From positions 1 to 24,939 of the forward strand of contig JAZLJD010000069.1 in the NCBI GenBank assembly GCA_045617725.1: a stretch of 24,939 nt of DNA, written 5' to 3'. The DNA comes from JAZLJD01 sp045617725. Lineage in GTDB: Bacteria > Bacillota > Clostridia > Lachnospirales > Lachnospiraceae. Positions 8,201 to 14,299 of the stretch are shown here, piece after piece. Numbering within the stretch: position 1 is the stretch's first letter; each line of letters starts with the position of its first letter. The position numbers and the translations under genes are program-made. Under the pieces are notes generated by a model. That model was not told where the DNA came from, searched no databases, and saw only the letters and a program-made list of their open reading frames with translations.

Positions 8201-10592
8201 TGAAACGACCCAAAGCTATAAATATCAGTCTTCTCCTGTATTTGGCAACCTGAATGAGAATACGACTTACTATTTTGTGGCTCGTTATGCAGGTAATGAT
8301 AATTATTATTCGGCATTAAGTAGTCCTACTCAAATTACGACATATGCGTATAACTTCTGGTTCAGAGAAAACACTTCTGATCTGGATGGTTATAACGATT
8401 ATTGGGAGTGGTATTGGGATTACTACTACGATGACGATGATTATACGGATCGTACAACCTACTATAACTGGTATTATACAGATGGCGGTACAACCTCCTA
8501 TCCAGAACTTTCATCTAACATTTCCTACTCTAACACAGGTATGAAAGTTAATGTAAGCGAGGCATCAAGTCGCTTTGATATTACTTACGACGGCCAGCCT
8601 GTAGAAGTAAGTGAGATTATTTCTTCTGCAGCACTTGCACGTACTTGTGGAACTACTGTAGCGCCTGTTTACAAGTATTATACTGCAGTTTATAACGAGA
8701 CAAACGGACAGTATTATGCGGACTCTACTGCTTTAACCGGAGCACCTACCAATGTAGGTCTCTATGCAGTAACGGTTGAATTAAGTGACCTTTACTTCCA
8801 TGGAACCAGTGCACCTGTATTCTTTGCAATCACGAAGCAGGATCAGGCAGTACCCGTTGAACTTGAAGGTGTAGCACCCACCACAGCCCGTGTATGGGAT
8901 GTGAATGAGGATAAATTTGTCGGCGGTACCGATGGTTACATCAAGGGCTTTGCAGCCGGCAAGAACTATGAGATTTGGACTTACAGCTCCACAGTAGGCG
9001 AGTGCGTATGGGTTCCTCTTGAATCCATCACTGCGGATGGTAAGTATGTAGGCCTTAAGTCATCCTACGATTTGGATCATGAAGCAATTATTGATCACGA
9101 AGATGGTTATTACATCCGTTATGCCGGAGATTCCAATCATAACCCCAGTGAATGCATTGAAGTAATAGTTCCTTATTACAATGGTTCAACCTTCTATGAG
9201 TACGATTTTGAAGATGAAACGGACTTTGGTGATCGCATGATTTCCGAAGTAATTGATCCGATGGTATTAATTCCTGAGGTAATGACCAACTACAAAGAAG
9301 GCTTAAGAACTGTCGGATATGATGCTACTTTGAATGTAAACACAGGTGTTCTCGACGATTTCATGTTAGACGAGTTCCCGATTGATATTGCTAGATTCAA
9401 TGAGGAAATGGATTCCTATTTGGCTCCGCTTGAAGCATATTACGCAGTCGATTGGAATCACGCAATCGTATATAATATGATTCAGAATTCCTTTGTGGAT
9501 CCTTACAATTTTGGTGATTATTATACAGAAATTGATTATGCATTAGACTTCCCGATTGTTTTCAAGATGAAGTATACGGAAGACTACTTTACGAATAAGC
9601 TGATTGCAGTAAGAGCTTATATTACGGGAGAGGATGTGGATGATCGTACCTTCGAGTTCGACATTGATGAGTTGACCCGTATCACTACAAAGCCTGAAAC
9701 CGCAGCAGATTTCGTTGACGGAACCTTCTTTGTAGATGAAGGCAATCAGTATGTATATGTTTACACGAACAAAGCAATGGCATTCTACTGCTTTGTAGCA
9801 TGCGATGGCTATGAAGTTACCTTTGATACAGCACATCCTGACGGATATGTTGGCAAGTCTGTAGAGGGCGGCATGTTTGATGCAGGTATGAAGCTTGGTG
9901 ATCTTCCGGTTCCGGAAGCATATCATCAGTACAATTTCCTCGGATGGTTTACCGACGAGGCACGTACTCAGAAGATGAATCCGAGTGCAGTACTTGACGA
10001 AGACATTACGCTGTATGCAAAGTGGCAGTATAATTATCCTACCGGATATGATATCCATGATCCCGCTGCAGCACCTGCACCTGCACCCGCACCTGCGCCT
10101 GCACCCGCACCCGCACCTGCACCCGCACCTGCGCCTGCACCCGCACCGGCTCCTTCACCTGCTCCTTCAGCAGAACCTGAAGAGGTAGTAGTTACCGTAA
10201 CGGAAGAGATTACCTATATCGTTAAGAGTGGTGATACCTTAAACAAGATTGCAGCAGCGTATGGCGTAACTGTAGATGAGATTGTAGAGTGGAACAACAT
10301 TGCCAATAAGAATCTGATTTTCCCGAACCAGAAACTTATTGTTGGCTACAAGACCGTAGAGAAGACAGTAGAAAAGACAGTAGAAAAGAAAGCCGCAGAG
10401 GAGCCTAAGGCACCTGTAGCAACAACCGGCGACAAAACTGTTATCGAGTATACTGTAGTAAAAGGCGATTATCTTAACAAGATTGCCAAAGCTTATGGTA
10501 TGACACTTGAAGAAATCCTGGCACTCAACCCTGAAATCAAGGATATCAACCTGATTCTTGTTGGCCAGATTATCAAAGTCTACGCTATTTAA
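5247..10592 (+). CDS. Giant secreted surface protein: beta-helix, MBG-like and InlB-type repeats, (AP)14 linker, two LysM
   Basis: A 1781-aa exported protein. It starts with a positively charged signal peptide ending around TYA-37. Residues about 40-670 are repeats rich in Gly, Asp, Ile and Val with short turns, resembling a right-handed beta-helix or Cthe_2159-type carbohydrate-binding region. Then come MBG-like beta domains with 'NAGTY'/'NVGLY' motifs, an odd aromatic/acidic stretch (about 1036-1080), an InlB B-repeat-like domain (about 1522-1593, ending ITLYAKW), fourteen Ala-Pro pairs (from 1609), LysM 1 (about 1654-1700), a TVEK-repeat spacer, and LysM 2 (about 1732-1781) at the very C terminus. 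The LysM pair should bind peptidoglycan glycan and display the N-terminal modules. There is no LPXTG motif and no visible enzyme domain, so adhesion or polysaccharide binding is the likely role. GGAGG lies nine bases before the ATG. A terminator-containing palindrome follows directly. Confidence 0.85.
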   Translation: MREKFKKGRELKRVLSFVLALAMIITLLPQFGLNTYAEWNAENAVAYVTEGNRYFGSLQEALDYVTDQAVILPAQVYLLKDAEGAEYDSDKSVTIYLEGHAVDGGLFFGTHTGNATIRNGILCDQDFLLFADGGYVVAEDVVFDDGYIAAGTAYGATIVLNNCSVADGGVTYLADEDHCDGTISVKGGSYQLSSALAWGETNLIVHEGTLVSGYIYMDFVAEGCASVDAGDGWSKVIPHSSFDLRDHWGLYMCTYDEPDQEDLNPSGNTFATFAGWSTEIDDSCQIVSKGADNVYDLSDFTTIGGEYYAVYTYNGQLVHTEPLYLEDSNQAGTGYVWDAASRTLTLNGFYFLNGMDQSDWYEGYCPAINIDGDANVVVEGENVIIGAGSENCDDAGIDASGVLNITGTGTLSIAVDSWAFCADDYDPSDEVNESVIIDGPSISIWTEGTNRDDYYGTTIWASEDFIMNSGSVYIGGFGDEAIGTGNAIIINDGEITVDGYEYDEDSNDYDSCIDCGLYAGYVEINGGSVDLVTEYTAIEAGSVAINDGELSVYSNGDDGIYATYEVEIAGGTVEIEARMGIVSDESDVTITDGAAVSIFAAEEGIYACDTLAINGAATRVIVRALGDSNNYGFYADTIDIKDADYQVWAQYWDDEEEEYCPGAAFYYDTLALHSQKARFGETPDYDVYVLDAEDYEGQPYAAKMIHNWTYSIKPGTTNVVVATCTDADCDASYTLSLTDKGTLKSHYDDMHEMDEGFWSQVRSYSVLGALDDPDTTDVNETEEEIDAWYANVDGFHYDIPEIIFYDNLDDYLSGNPMTYEPVNAGTYVAAMTIGTVTAYTSFVIDKDIAEVTTAPVGNDALVYTATELELLDSLGVPSDGVMEYSFDGTTWVETAPKKVNAGTYNIYYRASGDAEHYDSNHLKTADEYPYITVTIDKATQAAPAAPTTSYGEHKSPLSGKVLATQITLDSISGTGNGALEYGIWDETTQSYKYQSSPVFGNLNENTTYYFVARYAGNDNYYSALSSPTQITTYAYNFWFRENTSDLDGYNDYWEWYWDYYYDDDDYTDRTTYYNWYYTDGGTTSYPELSSNISYSNTGMKVNVSEASSRFDITYDGQPVEVSEIISSAALARTCGTTVAPVYKYYTAVYNETNGQYYADSTALTGAPTNVGLYAVTVELSDLYFHGTSAPVFFAITKQDQAVPVELEGVAPTTARVWDVNEDKFVGGTDGYIKGFAAGKNYEIWTYSSTVGECVWVPLESITADGKYVGLKSSYDLDHEAIIDHEDGYYIRYAGDSNHNPSECIEVIVPYYNGSTFYEYDFEDETDFGDRMISEVIDPMVLIPEVMTNYKEGLRTVGYDATLNVNTGVLDDFMLDEFPIDIARFNEEMDSYLAPLEAYYAVDWNHAIVYNMIQNSFVDPYNFGDYYTEIDYALDFPIVFKMKYTEDYFTNKLIAVRAYITGEDVDDRTFEFDIDELTRITTKPETAADFVDGTFFVDEGNQYVYVYTNKAMAFYCFVACDGYEVTFDTAHPDGYVGKSVEGGMFDAGMKLGDLPVPEAYHQYNFLGWFTDEARTQKMNPSAVLDEDITLYAKWQYNYPTGYDIHDPAAAPAPAPAPAPAPAPAPAPAPAPAPAPAPSPAPSAEPEEVVVTVTEEITYIVKSGDTLNKIAAAYGVTVDEIVEWNNIANKNLIFPNQKLIVGYKTVEKTVEKTVEKKAAEEPKAPVATTGDKTVIEYTVVKGDYLNKIAKAYGMTLEEILALNPEIKDINLILVGQIIKVYAI
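10071..10154 (+). repeat. Hexanucleotide repeat GCACCN encoding (Ala-Pro)14
   Basis: There are fourteen tandem 6-nt units, mostly GCACCT or GCACCC, with GCGCCT at units 5 and 11. The order ccc-cct-gcgcct-ccc-ccc of units 3-7 recurs in units 9-13, so a 30-nt block appears to have been duplicated. The period is a multiple of three, so slippage changes linker length without a frameshift. Confidence 0.9.
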
Positions 10593-10935
10593 CCAATGGG
10601 GACGGGGGTTTCTGTCACATTAAAGCGCTAAAGCGGCGCTGACCGGGGAACCGGCGGCAAGCCGGACCTCGGGACGGAGTTGTGGTTTTAACCAAGAGAC
10701 CCGGCCCTGTGGACGAATAACACAAACTAAAGAAGCGTCTGACATATAGGATATTTGTTAATACAACGATTCCTATGTCAGACGCTTTTATTATGTTTTA
10801 ATCACGATTCGTCCACAGAGCCGGGCCCCTTAATTAAAACCACAACTCCGTCCCAAGGTCCGCACTGCAGCACGCTCACATTCAGTCAGCGCCGCTTTAG
10901 CGCTTTAATGTGACAGAACCCCCCGCCCCCATTGG
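10593..10935. repeat. Long nested palindromic element 2 (343 nt, REP/MITE-like)
   Basis: The outermost bases are CCAATGGGG and CCCCATTGG. The outer arms share GGGGACGGGGGTTTCTGTCA on the left, with a few changes on the right, and then CATTAAAGCGCTAAAGCGGC and GCTGAC on both sides. After a non-pairing stretch, a second arm of about 50 nt pairs almost fully: GGGACGGAGTTGTGGTTTTA, then (C)CCGGC(C/T)CTGTGGACGAAT. The core is a 14-bp hairpin (10733-10787). The whole element could fold as one hairpin in three sections. Only the termini match element 1; the interiors differ. It begins on the first base after the LysM stop codon and ends eight bases before the next -10 region. Confidence 0.85.
10733..10790 (+). 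terminator. Probable intrinsic terminator at the centre of element 2
   Basis: The stem AAGCGTCTGACATA (10733-10746) pairs with TATGTCAGACGCTT (10774-10787), with a further partial TAGGAT/ATTCCTA match inside. It is followed directly by TTATTATGTTTTA. On the plus strand this has the form of a rho-independent terminator for the LysM gene. The T-run is interrupted, and the opposite strand lacks a comparable tract. Confidence 0.6.
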
Positions 10936-10942
10936 TAAAATG

Positions 10943-10951
10943 TGGTATAAT
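10943..10951 (+). promoter_or_regulatory. Extended -10 promoter of the GH27 gene
   Basis: TGGTATAAT: a perfect TATAAT (10946-10951) with an upstream TG. The -35 position falls in the C-rich terminus of the palindromic element (about 10923-10928) and has no TTGACA-like sequence, so the promoter would depend on the extended -10. The transcript would start near 10958, about 22 nt before the ATG. Confidence 0.55.
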
Positions 10952-10979
10952 GTCTGTAAAGATAGAAAGGAGATAAAAC

Positions 10980-12233
10980 ATGATTGCACAAATACCGCCC
11001 AAAGGTTGGAACAGTTGGGACTGCTTCGGCGCAGCAGTAAATGAAGCGCAAGTCAAAGAAAATGCCGATTACATGGCAACCTATATGAAGGACGCAGGTT
11101 GGGAATACATCGTTGTTGATATCCAGTGGTATCAGCCGACCGCATCTTCCCATGAATATGAGCCGTTTTCCAGTCTTCTTATGGATGAATATGGCCGTTT
11201 GCAACCTGCTGTAAACCGTTTCCCCAGTTCGGGAGGTGGTCGTGGTTTCTTACCGCTGTCTACCTACATACATAATCTGGGACTCAAGTTTGGTATACAT
11301 ATTATGCGTGGTATGCCTCGAATGGCTGCTCACAACAATCTGCCCATCCTGGGCACAAACCGTACTGCAAGTCAGGTGGCCAATCCGAATTCCATTTGTT
11401 TTTGGAATCCTGATATGTATGGACTTAAGTGCCGGGAAGAGGGCGCTTACGAATACTATTTAAGTCTGTTTAAACTATATGCAGAATGGGGCGTAGACTT
11501 TGTTAAAGTGGATGATATCGCGCGCGAGTACCCACATTGTGCAAAAGAGATAGAATTAATATCAAAAGCTGCACGCAATTGTGGACGCGATATTGTTCTC
11601 AGCCTATCCCCCGGTCCTGCTCCGCTTGATCGGGCCGAGCATCTTAAAACTTATGCTAATATGTGGCGTATCACGGATGACTTTTGGGACAAATGGGAAC
11701 TTCTTCTCGATATGTTTAAGCGTGCCGAAGATTGGTGTACGCACGCCGGCCCCGGCCATTGGCCTGACGCCGATATGCTTCCTGTAGGCGCGCTCAGACA
11801 GTGCTATAACCCGGATGATCGTACCCGCTTCACGCAGGATGAGCAGTACACGATGATGACCCTCTGGTGCATGATGCGTTCCCCGCTTATGTGCGGAGCA
11901 CATTTGCCCTCTAATGACGCCTTCACGCTGAAGCTTCTCACGAACCGTGACGTCCTGGCAATCGAAGAAACCTCCCATTGCGCGCATCAGCTTTCCCGCA
12001 GCGAGGAAGAAATCTTCTGGATGGCTCCTCGTCGTGACGGCCACGGTACCTACATTGCATTTTTTAATATTTCGGACGAAGCCCGTGACATGCAGCTGGA
12101 CCTTGCCACCTGCGATTTGCAGTCTGCATCGACAGCTACGGAATTATGGAGTTCCGATGCCGCAGCTTTAAACGACGGTATCCTGACCCGCAGTGTAAAT
12201 CCGCATGGCGCCGCTGTTTTCCTGGTTCAATAG
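10980..12233 (+). CDS. GH27 alpha-galactosidase-like glycoside hydrolase
   Basis: A 417-aa family 27 enzyme (melibiase clan). It has the N-terminal family signature PPKGWNSWDCFG, the nucleophile motif FVKVDD (Asp178) and the acid/base motif WRITDD (Asp233/234, with Asp234 aligning to the catalytic position of human GLA). A (beta/alpha)8 barrel is followed by a short beta domain (about 330-417). It would cleave terminal alpha-galactosyl or related residues with retention. The usual substrate-binding DDxW near the N terminus is DIQW (47-50), so the preferred sugar may differ. No signal peptide is seen, so the enzyme is cytosolic and acts on imported oligosaccharides. The start follows AGAAAGGAG, about seven bases upstream. 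It is probably monocistronic, driven by the promoter at the edge of the palindromic element. The family call is firm; the exact substrate is not. Confidence 0.9.
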   Translation: MIAQIPPKGWNSWDCFGAAVNEAQVKENADYMATYMKDAGWEYIVVDIQWYQPTASSHEYEPFSSLLMDEYGRLQPAVNRFPSSGGGRGFLPLSTYIHNLGLKFGIHIMRGMPRMAAHNNLPILGTNRTASQVANPNSICFWNPDMYGLKCREEGAYEYYLSLFKLYAEWGVDFVKVDDIAREYPHCAKEIELISKAARNCGRDIVLSLSPGPAPLDRAEHLKTYANMWRITDDFWDKWELLLDMFKRAEDWCTHAGPGHWPDADMLPVGALRQCYNPDDRTRFTQDEQYTMMTLWCMMRSPLMCGAHLPSNDAFTLKLLTNRDVLAIEETSHCAHQLSRSEEEIFWMAPRRDGHGTYIAFFNISDEARDMQLDLATCDLQSASTATELWSSDAAALNDGILTRSVNPHGAAVFLVQ

Positions 12234-12235
12234 CC

Positions 12236-12248
12236 TGTGCTAAAAACG
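12236..12248. repeat. Solo remnant of the TTAGCACA-type element terminus
   Basis: TGTGCTAAAAACG directly follows the GH27 stop. Twelve bases, TGTGCTAAAAAC, are identical to the terminus at position 1. The CCCCGTCC that should follow is replaced by GATCC. It is probably a decayed end or excision scar, though 12 nt is short and chance is possible. Confidence 0.4.
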
Positions 12249-12292
12249 ATCCATAAAATCCCACAATATTACAGGAAATTTGACAAAAAAGG

Positions 12293-12321
12293 TTTCTTTT
12301 TTATGGCAGATTCATTATAAT
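12293..12321 (+). promoter_or_regulatory. Tentative promoter for the 61-aa membrane peptide
   Basis: A perfect TATAAT lies at 12316-12321, with only TTTCTT at the -35 distance (12293-12298). A consensus TTGACA at 12280-12285 is 30 nt away, too far to pair with this -10. The region 12260-12335 is very AT-rich. Confidence 0.35.
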
Positions 12322-12340
12322 ATTTTTGTAATAAAGGTTA

Positions 12341-12360
12341 GCCGGACCGTAAGTCGCGGC
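12341..12360 (+). promoter_or_regulatory. Leader hairpin upstream of the 61-aa peptide
   Basis: GCCGGAC and GTC-G-CGGC can form a 7-bp stem with one bulged G and a CGTAA loop. It lies 22 nt before the AGGAGA at 12382. It has no recognised riboswitch signature. Confidence 0.3.
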
Positions 12361-12395
12361 AGGATTTGAGGGAATATAGTTAGGAGATTAGGGAT

Positions 12396-12581
12396 ATGAG
12401 CATGAGTCCTCTTGCAATCGTCTTGTTTTCGATTGTCGCACTGTGTATTATCACTGTATTTGTAAGTTCCATCATCTGTGTGAAGTCCGAGAAGTCTAAT
12501 GACAAGGCAATCCTCGTCGTTATCATCGCTGCCGGAATCATCGGTTGCGCCGCCGGCGTTTGGGGACTGATTATCATGTAA
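12396..12581 (+). CDS. Small two-helix membrane protein of unknown function
   Basis: A 61-aa protein with two strongly hydrophobic segments, residues about 5-29 (PLAIVLFSIVALCIITVFVSS) and about 38-60 (AILVVIIAAGIIGCAAGVWG), joined by a short charged loop KSEKSNDK. The positive charge in the loop suggests both ends face outside and the loop faces the cytosol. AGGAGA lies eight bases before the ATG; a second ATG two codons in is an alternative. A strong hairpin terminator follows 39 nt after the stop. I do not recognise the family. An independent promoter, a good RBS and a terminator argue that it is a real gene rather than noise. Confidence 0.6.
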   Translation: MSMSPLAIVLFSIVALCIITVFVSSIICVKSEKSNDKAILVVIIAAGIIGCAAGVWGLIIM

Positions 12582-12620
12582 CAGATTAACACGGGATTCC
12601 GAGAGGAAACGTGATGAAGT

Positions 12621-12660
12621 GACCGGCCCCGCGGGGGAATCCCGCGGGGCCGGTCATTTT
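12621..12660. terminator. Strong hairpin between convergent genes
   Basis: A perfect 15-bp GC-rich stem (GACCGGCCCCGCGGG at 12621-12635 with its complement at 12641-12655) and loop GGAAT, followed on the plus strand by ATTTTCTTATT. It lies between the small membrane protein (plus) and the MutS-like operon (minus, stop at 12662). The T-run is better on the plus strand, but the stem may stop both transcripts. Confidence 0.85.
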
Positions 12661-12661
12661 C

Positions 12662-14299
12662 TTATTCAAACTTTTTTTCAATAATTCTTTCGTACAGATC
12701 CAGTCCGAAGCTGGTGAGTTCCGGTACGGACTGCTTCATTTTAAAGGTTCGGCTGCCGTCTTCCTTACGCTCGGCACAGAAGAAGGTGACGCCGCTTTCG
12801 GTGCCTTGCGCAGTGACTTCCTGCGCCTCGGCATACATCCTTTGGGCGAAGGAGAGAAGATGCGTTACCGTGATAATCTTTACACCGGCTTCTTTAAGTG
12901 CCTTGATGATATCGTAGGCGATGACGGAACCATCCTTCTCGGTGGTAGTCGCGAAGGATTCATTTAAGAGAATCAGTGAATCGGGACCGAGGTGGTCGAC
13001 GATCTGGCTCATTCGGTTCAGCTCTTCATCAAGACGACCGGAGTTCATTTCACTGTCCTCGCGACGGGTAAAGTGCATGAATAGGTGAGTAAAGATGCCG
13101 CTTGCGTAGGAGGTGGCCACGACCATGAGACCGCACTGCATCATGACTTGGGCGATGCCCAGGGAACGCAGGAAGGTGGACTTACCACCCTGATTGGCAC
13201 CGGTGATGATAATGAGCATCTTGGGGTCGATGGCGCAGGTGTTTCCGACGGCATTGACGCGCTGCTCGATACACATAACGAACTCCTTGAGCTCGGAGAA
13301 TACGAGACGATCCTGACCTGTGACGGTAGGATAGCAGTAGTCGACTCCGAAGCGTTTCATATGGTGCGACAGATTCACCGCTCCGCGGTAAAAAGCAATC
13401 TGGTAGTGAAAACGGTCGAAGAAATTCTCAAAATTCTTCATGAAGGGCTCACAGAAGCTCATCATATATTTCACTACATAATATTCAATGTTATTGGCCT
13501 GACGTTCGCATTCGGGGGAAGCATCGCAGTCAACGCTGCCGGGGGCATACGAACCGATATATTTGGATACCTTGCTGACCACGCTCTTGGGGTCGCGGTA
13601 CTTTTTCTGCAGGGTGTTTACTTCCTTCAGATAGAAATCCTCGCACTTGCAACCGCCGCCCACATTGCATTCAAGCACGATACGGGGCTTACCGATCATG
13701 GGCGTTTCCCCCTCGGAAGAACCATCGCTCACATAGAAATCCATGCGTGTTATAAGGTCTTTGAGTTCCGCTTCGAGCTCGTCCGGATATTCCGCACACA
13801 GCCTGTCACAGAGCCCCTTAAGGCCCTCGGAATTCAAATCCACATAGGTTTCCTTCAGGATTGTTTTGAGCATGGTAAGCGTGTCCGTAAAGAGCCTGAG
13901 CTCCTGAATACGGGTAATCAGCTTGCCGATATTGTCCTTGCCGGAATTCTTGCCGTTGATACGGCGACCCAGCATGTCCCATTTTTCAAGCATTTTGCTG
14001 ACGCAGCGGTACAGTGCCTCGGTCATGTCCTCGTGGGCGATGCAGTCCTTAAGAATCTCCTGGCGGAAAACGATTTCAGCCTCGGTCTTGAGCGGCGTGA
14101 GTACGACGCCCTGCATGACATCGCGGATGAATACATCCGAGTCTGTGATGTTCTTGATGGTGCCGTGGTCGTATTCTACCTCCTTGGAGCCGAAGAGAAA
14201 CAGCGTGTTCAGCCCGAGGTCCTGGGTGATGGAGCGGTAGTCGTAATAGTATTCGGGTGAGGACCAGTCGCGGTCCTTGTACAAAAGGTAAGCGTTCAT
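12662..14299 (-). CDS. MutS-like ATPase, second gene of a tandem pair
   Basis: A 545-aa protein with a MutS-type core (lever/clamp-like helices) and a C-terminal MutS family ABC ATPase domain. Walker A is GANQGGKST at 367-375 (Lys373). A signature-like GRLDEELNRMSQI follows, then a Walker B-like LILLNES with the catalytic acidic residue, and an IITVTHLL switch segment. There is no mismatch-recognition domain I with its Phe-X-Glu motif and no Smr nuclease domain, so it is neither MutS1 nor MutS2. A Cys-containing stretch (ECNVGGGCKCEDF, then DCDASPEC) in the middle could bind a metal. The ATG overlaps the stop of the upstream gene by four bases (ATGA), and GGAGAG lies six bases upstream. Tight coupling to its paralogue suggests a heterodimer, as in other MutS ATPases. 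Its substrate is unknown. Confidence 0.85.
   Translation of the reverse strand: MNAYLLYKDRDWSSPEYYYDYRSITQDLGLNTLFLFGSKEVEYDHGTIKNITDSDVFIRDVMQGVVLTPLKTEAEIVFRQEILKDCIAHEDMTEALYRCVSKMLEKWDMLGRRINGKNSGKDNIGKLITRIQELRLFTDTLTMLKTILKETYVDLNSEGLKGLCDRLCAEYPDELEAELKDLITRMDFYVSDGSSEGETPMIGKPRIVLECNVGGGCKCEDFYLKEVNTLQKKYRDPKSVVSKVSKYIGSYAPGSVDCDASPECERQANNIEYYVVKYMMSFCEPFMKNFENFFDRFHYQIAFYRGAVNLSHHMKRFGVDYCYPTVTGQDRLVFSELKEFVMCIEQRVNAVGNTCAIDPKMLIIITGANQGGKSTFLRSLGIAQVMMQCGLMVVATSYASGIFTHLFMHFTRREDSEMNSGRLDEELNRMSQIVDHLGPDSLILLNESFATTTEKDGSVIAYDIIKALKEAGVKIITVTHLLSFAQRMYAEAQEVTAQGTESGVTFFCAERKEDGSRTFKMKQSVPELTSFGLDLYERIIEKKFE

Noticed and set aside
9543..10058. 171-aa minus-strand open frame opposite the LysM gene
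   Set aside because: It is antisense to the InlB-repeat region, has no domain or ribosome binding site, and is explained by the repetitive coding sequence on the plus strand.
10071..10154. Tandem repeat as a CRISPR array
   Set aside because: The units are 6 nt with no spacers and encode an Ala-Pro linker in frame.
12280..12321. TTGACA (12280) with TATAAT (12316) as one promoter
   Set aside because: The spacer is 30 nt, far from 17. The -10 may be real, but this is not its -35.
13085..14260. 391-aa open frame on the plus strand, antisense to the MutS-like gene
   Set aside because: It lies entirely opposite a gene with full MutS motifs, has no ribosome binding site or recognisable domain, and has the composition expected of a mirror frame. 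The same applies to 14257-14832 and 14836-15345.
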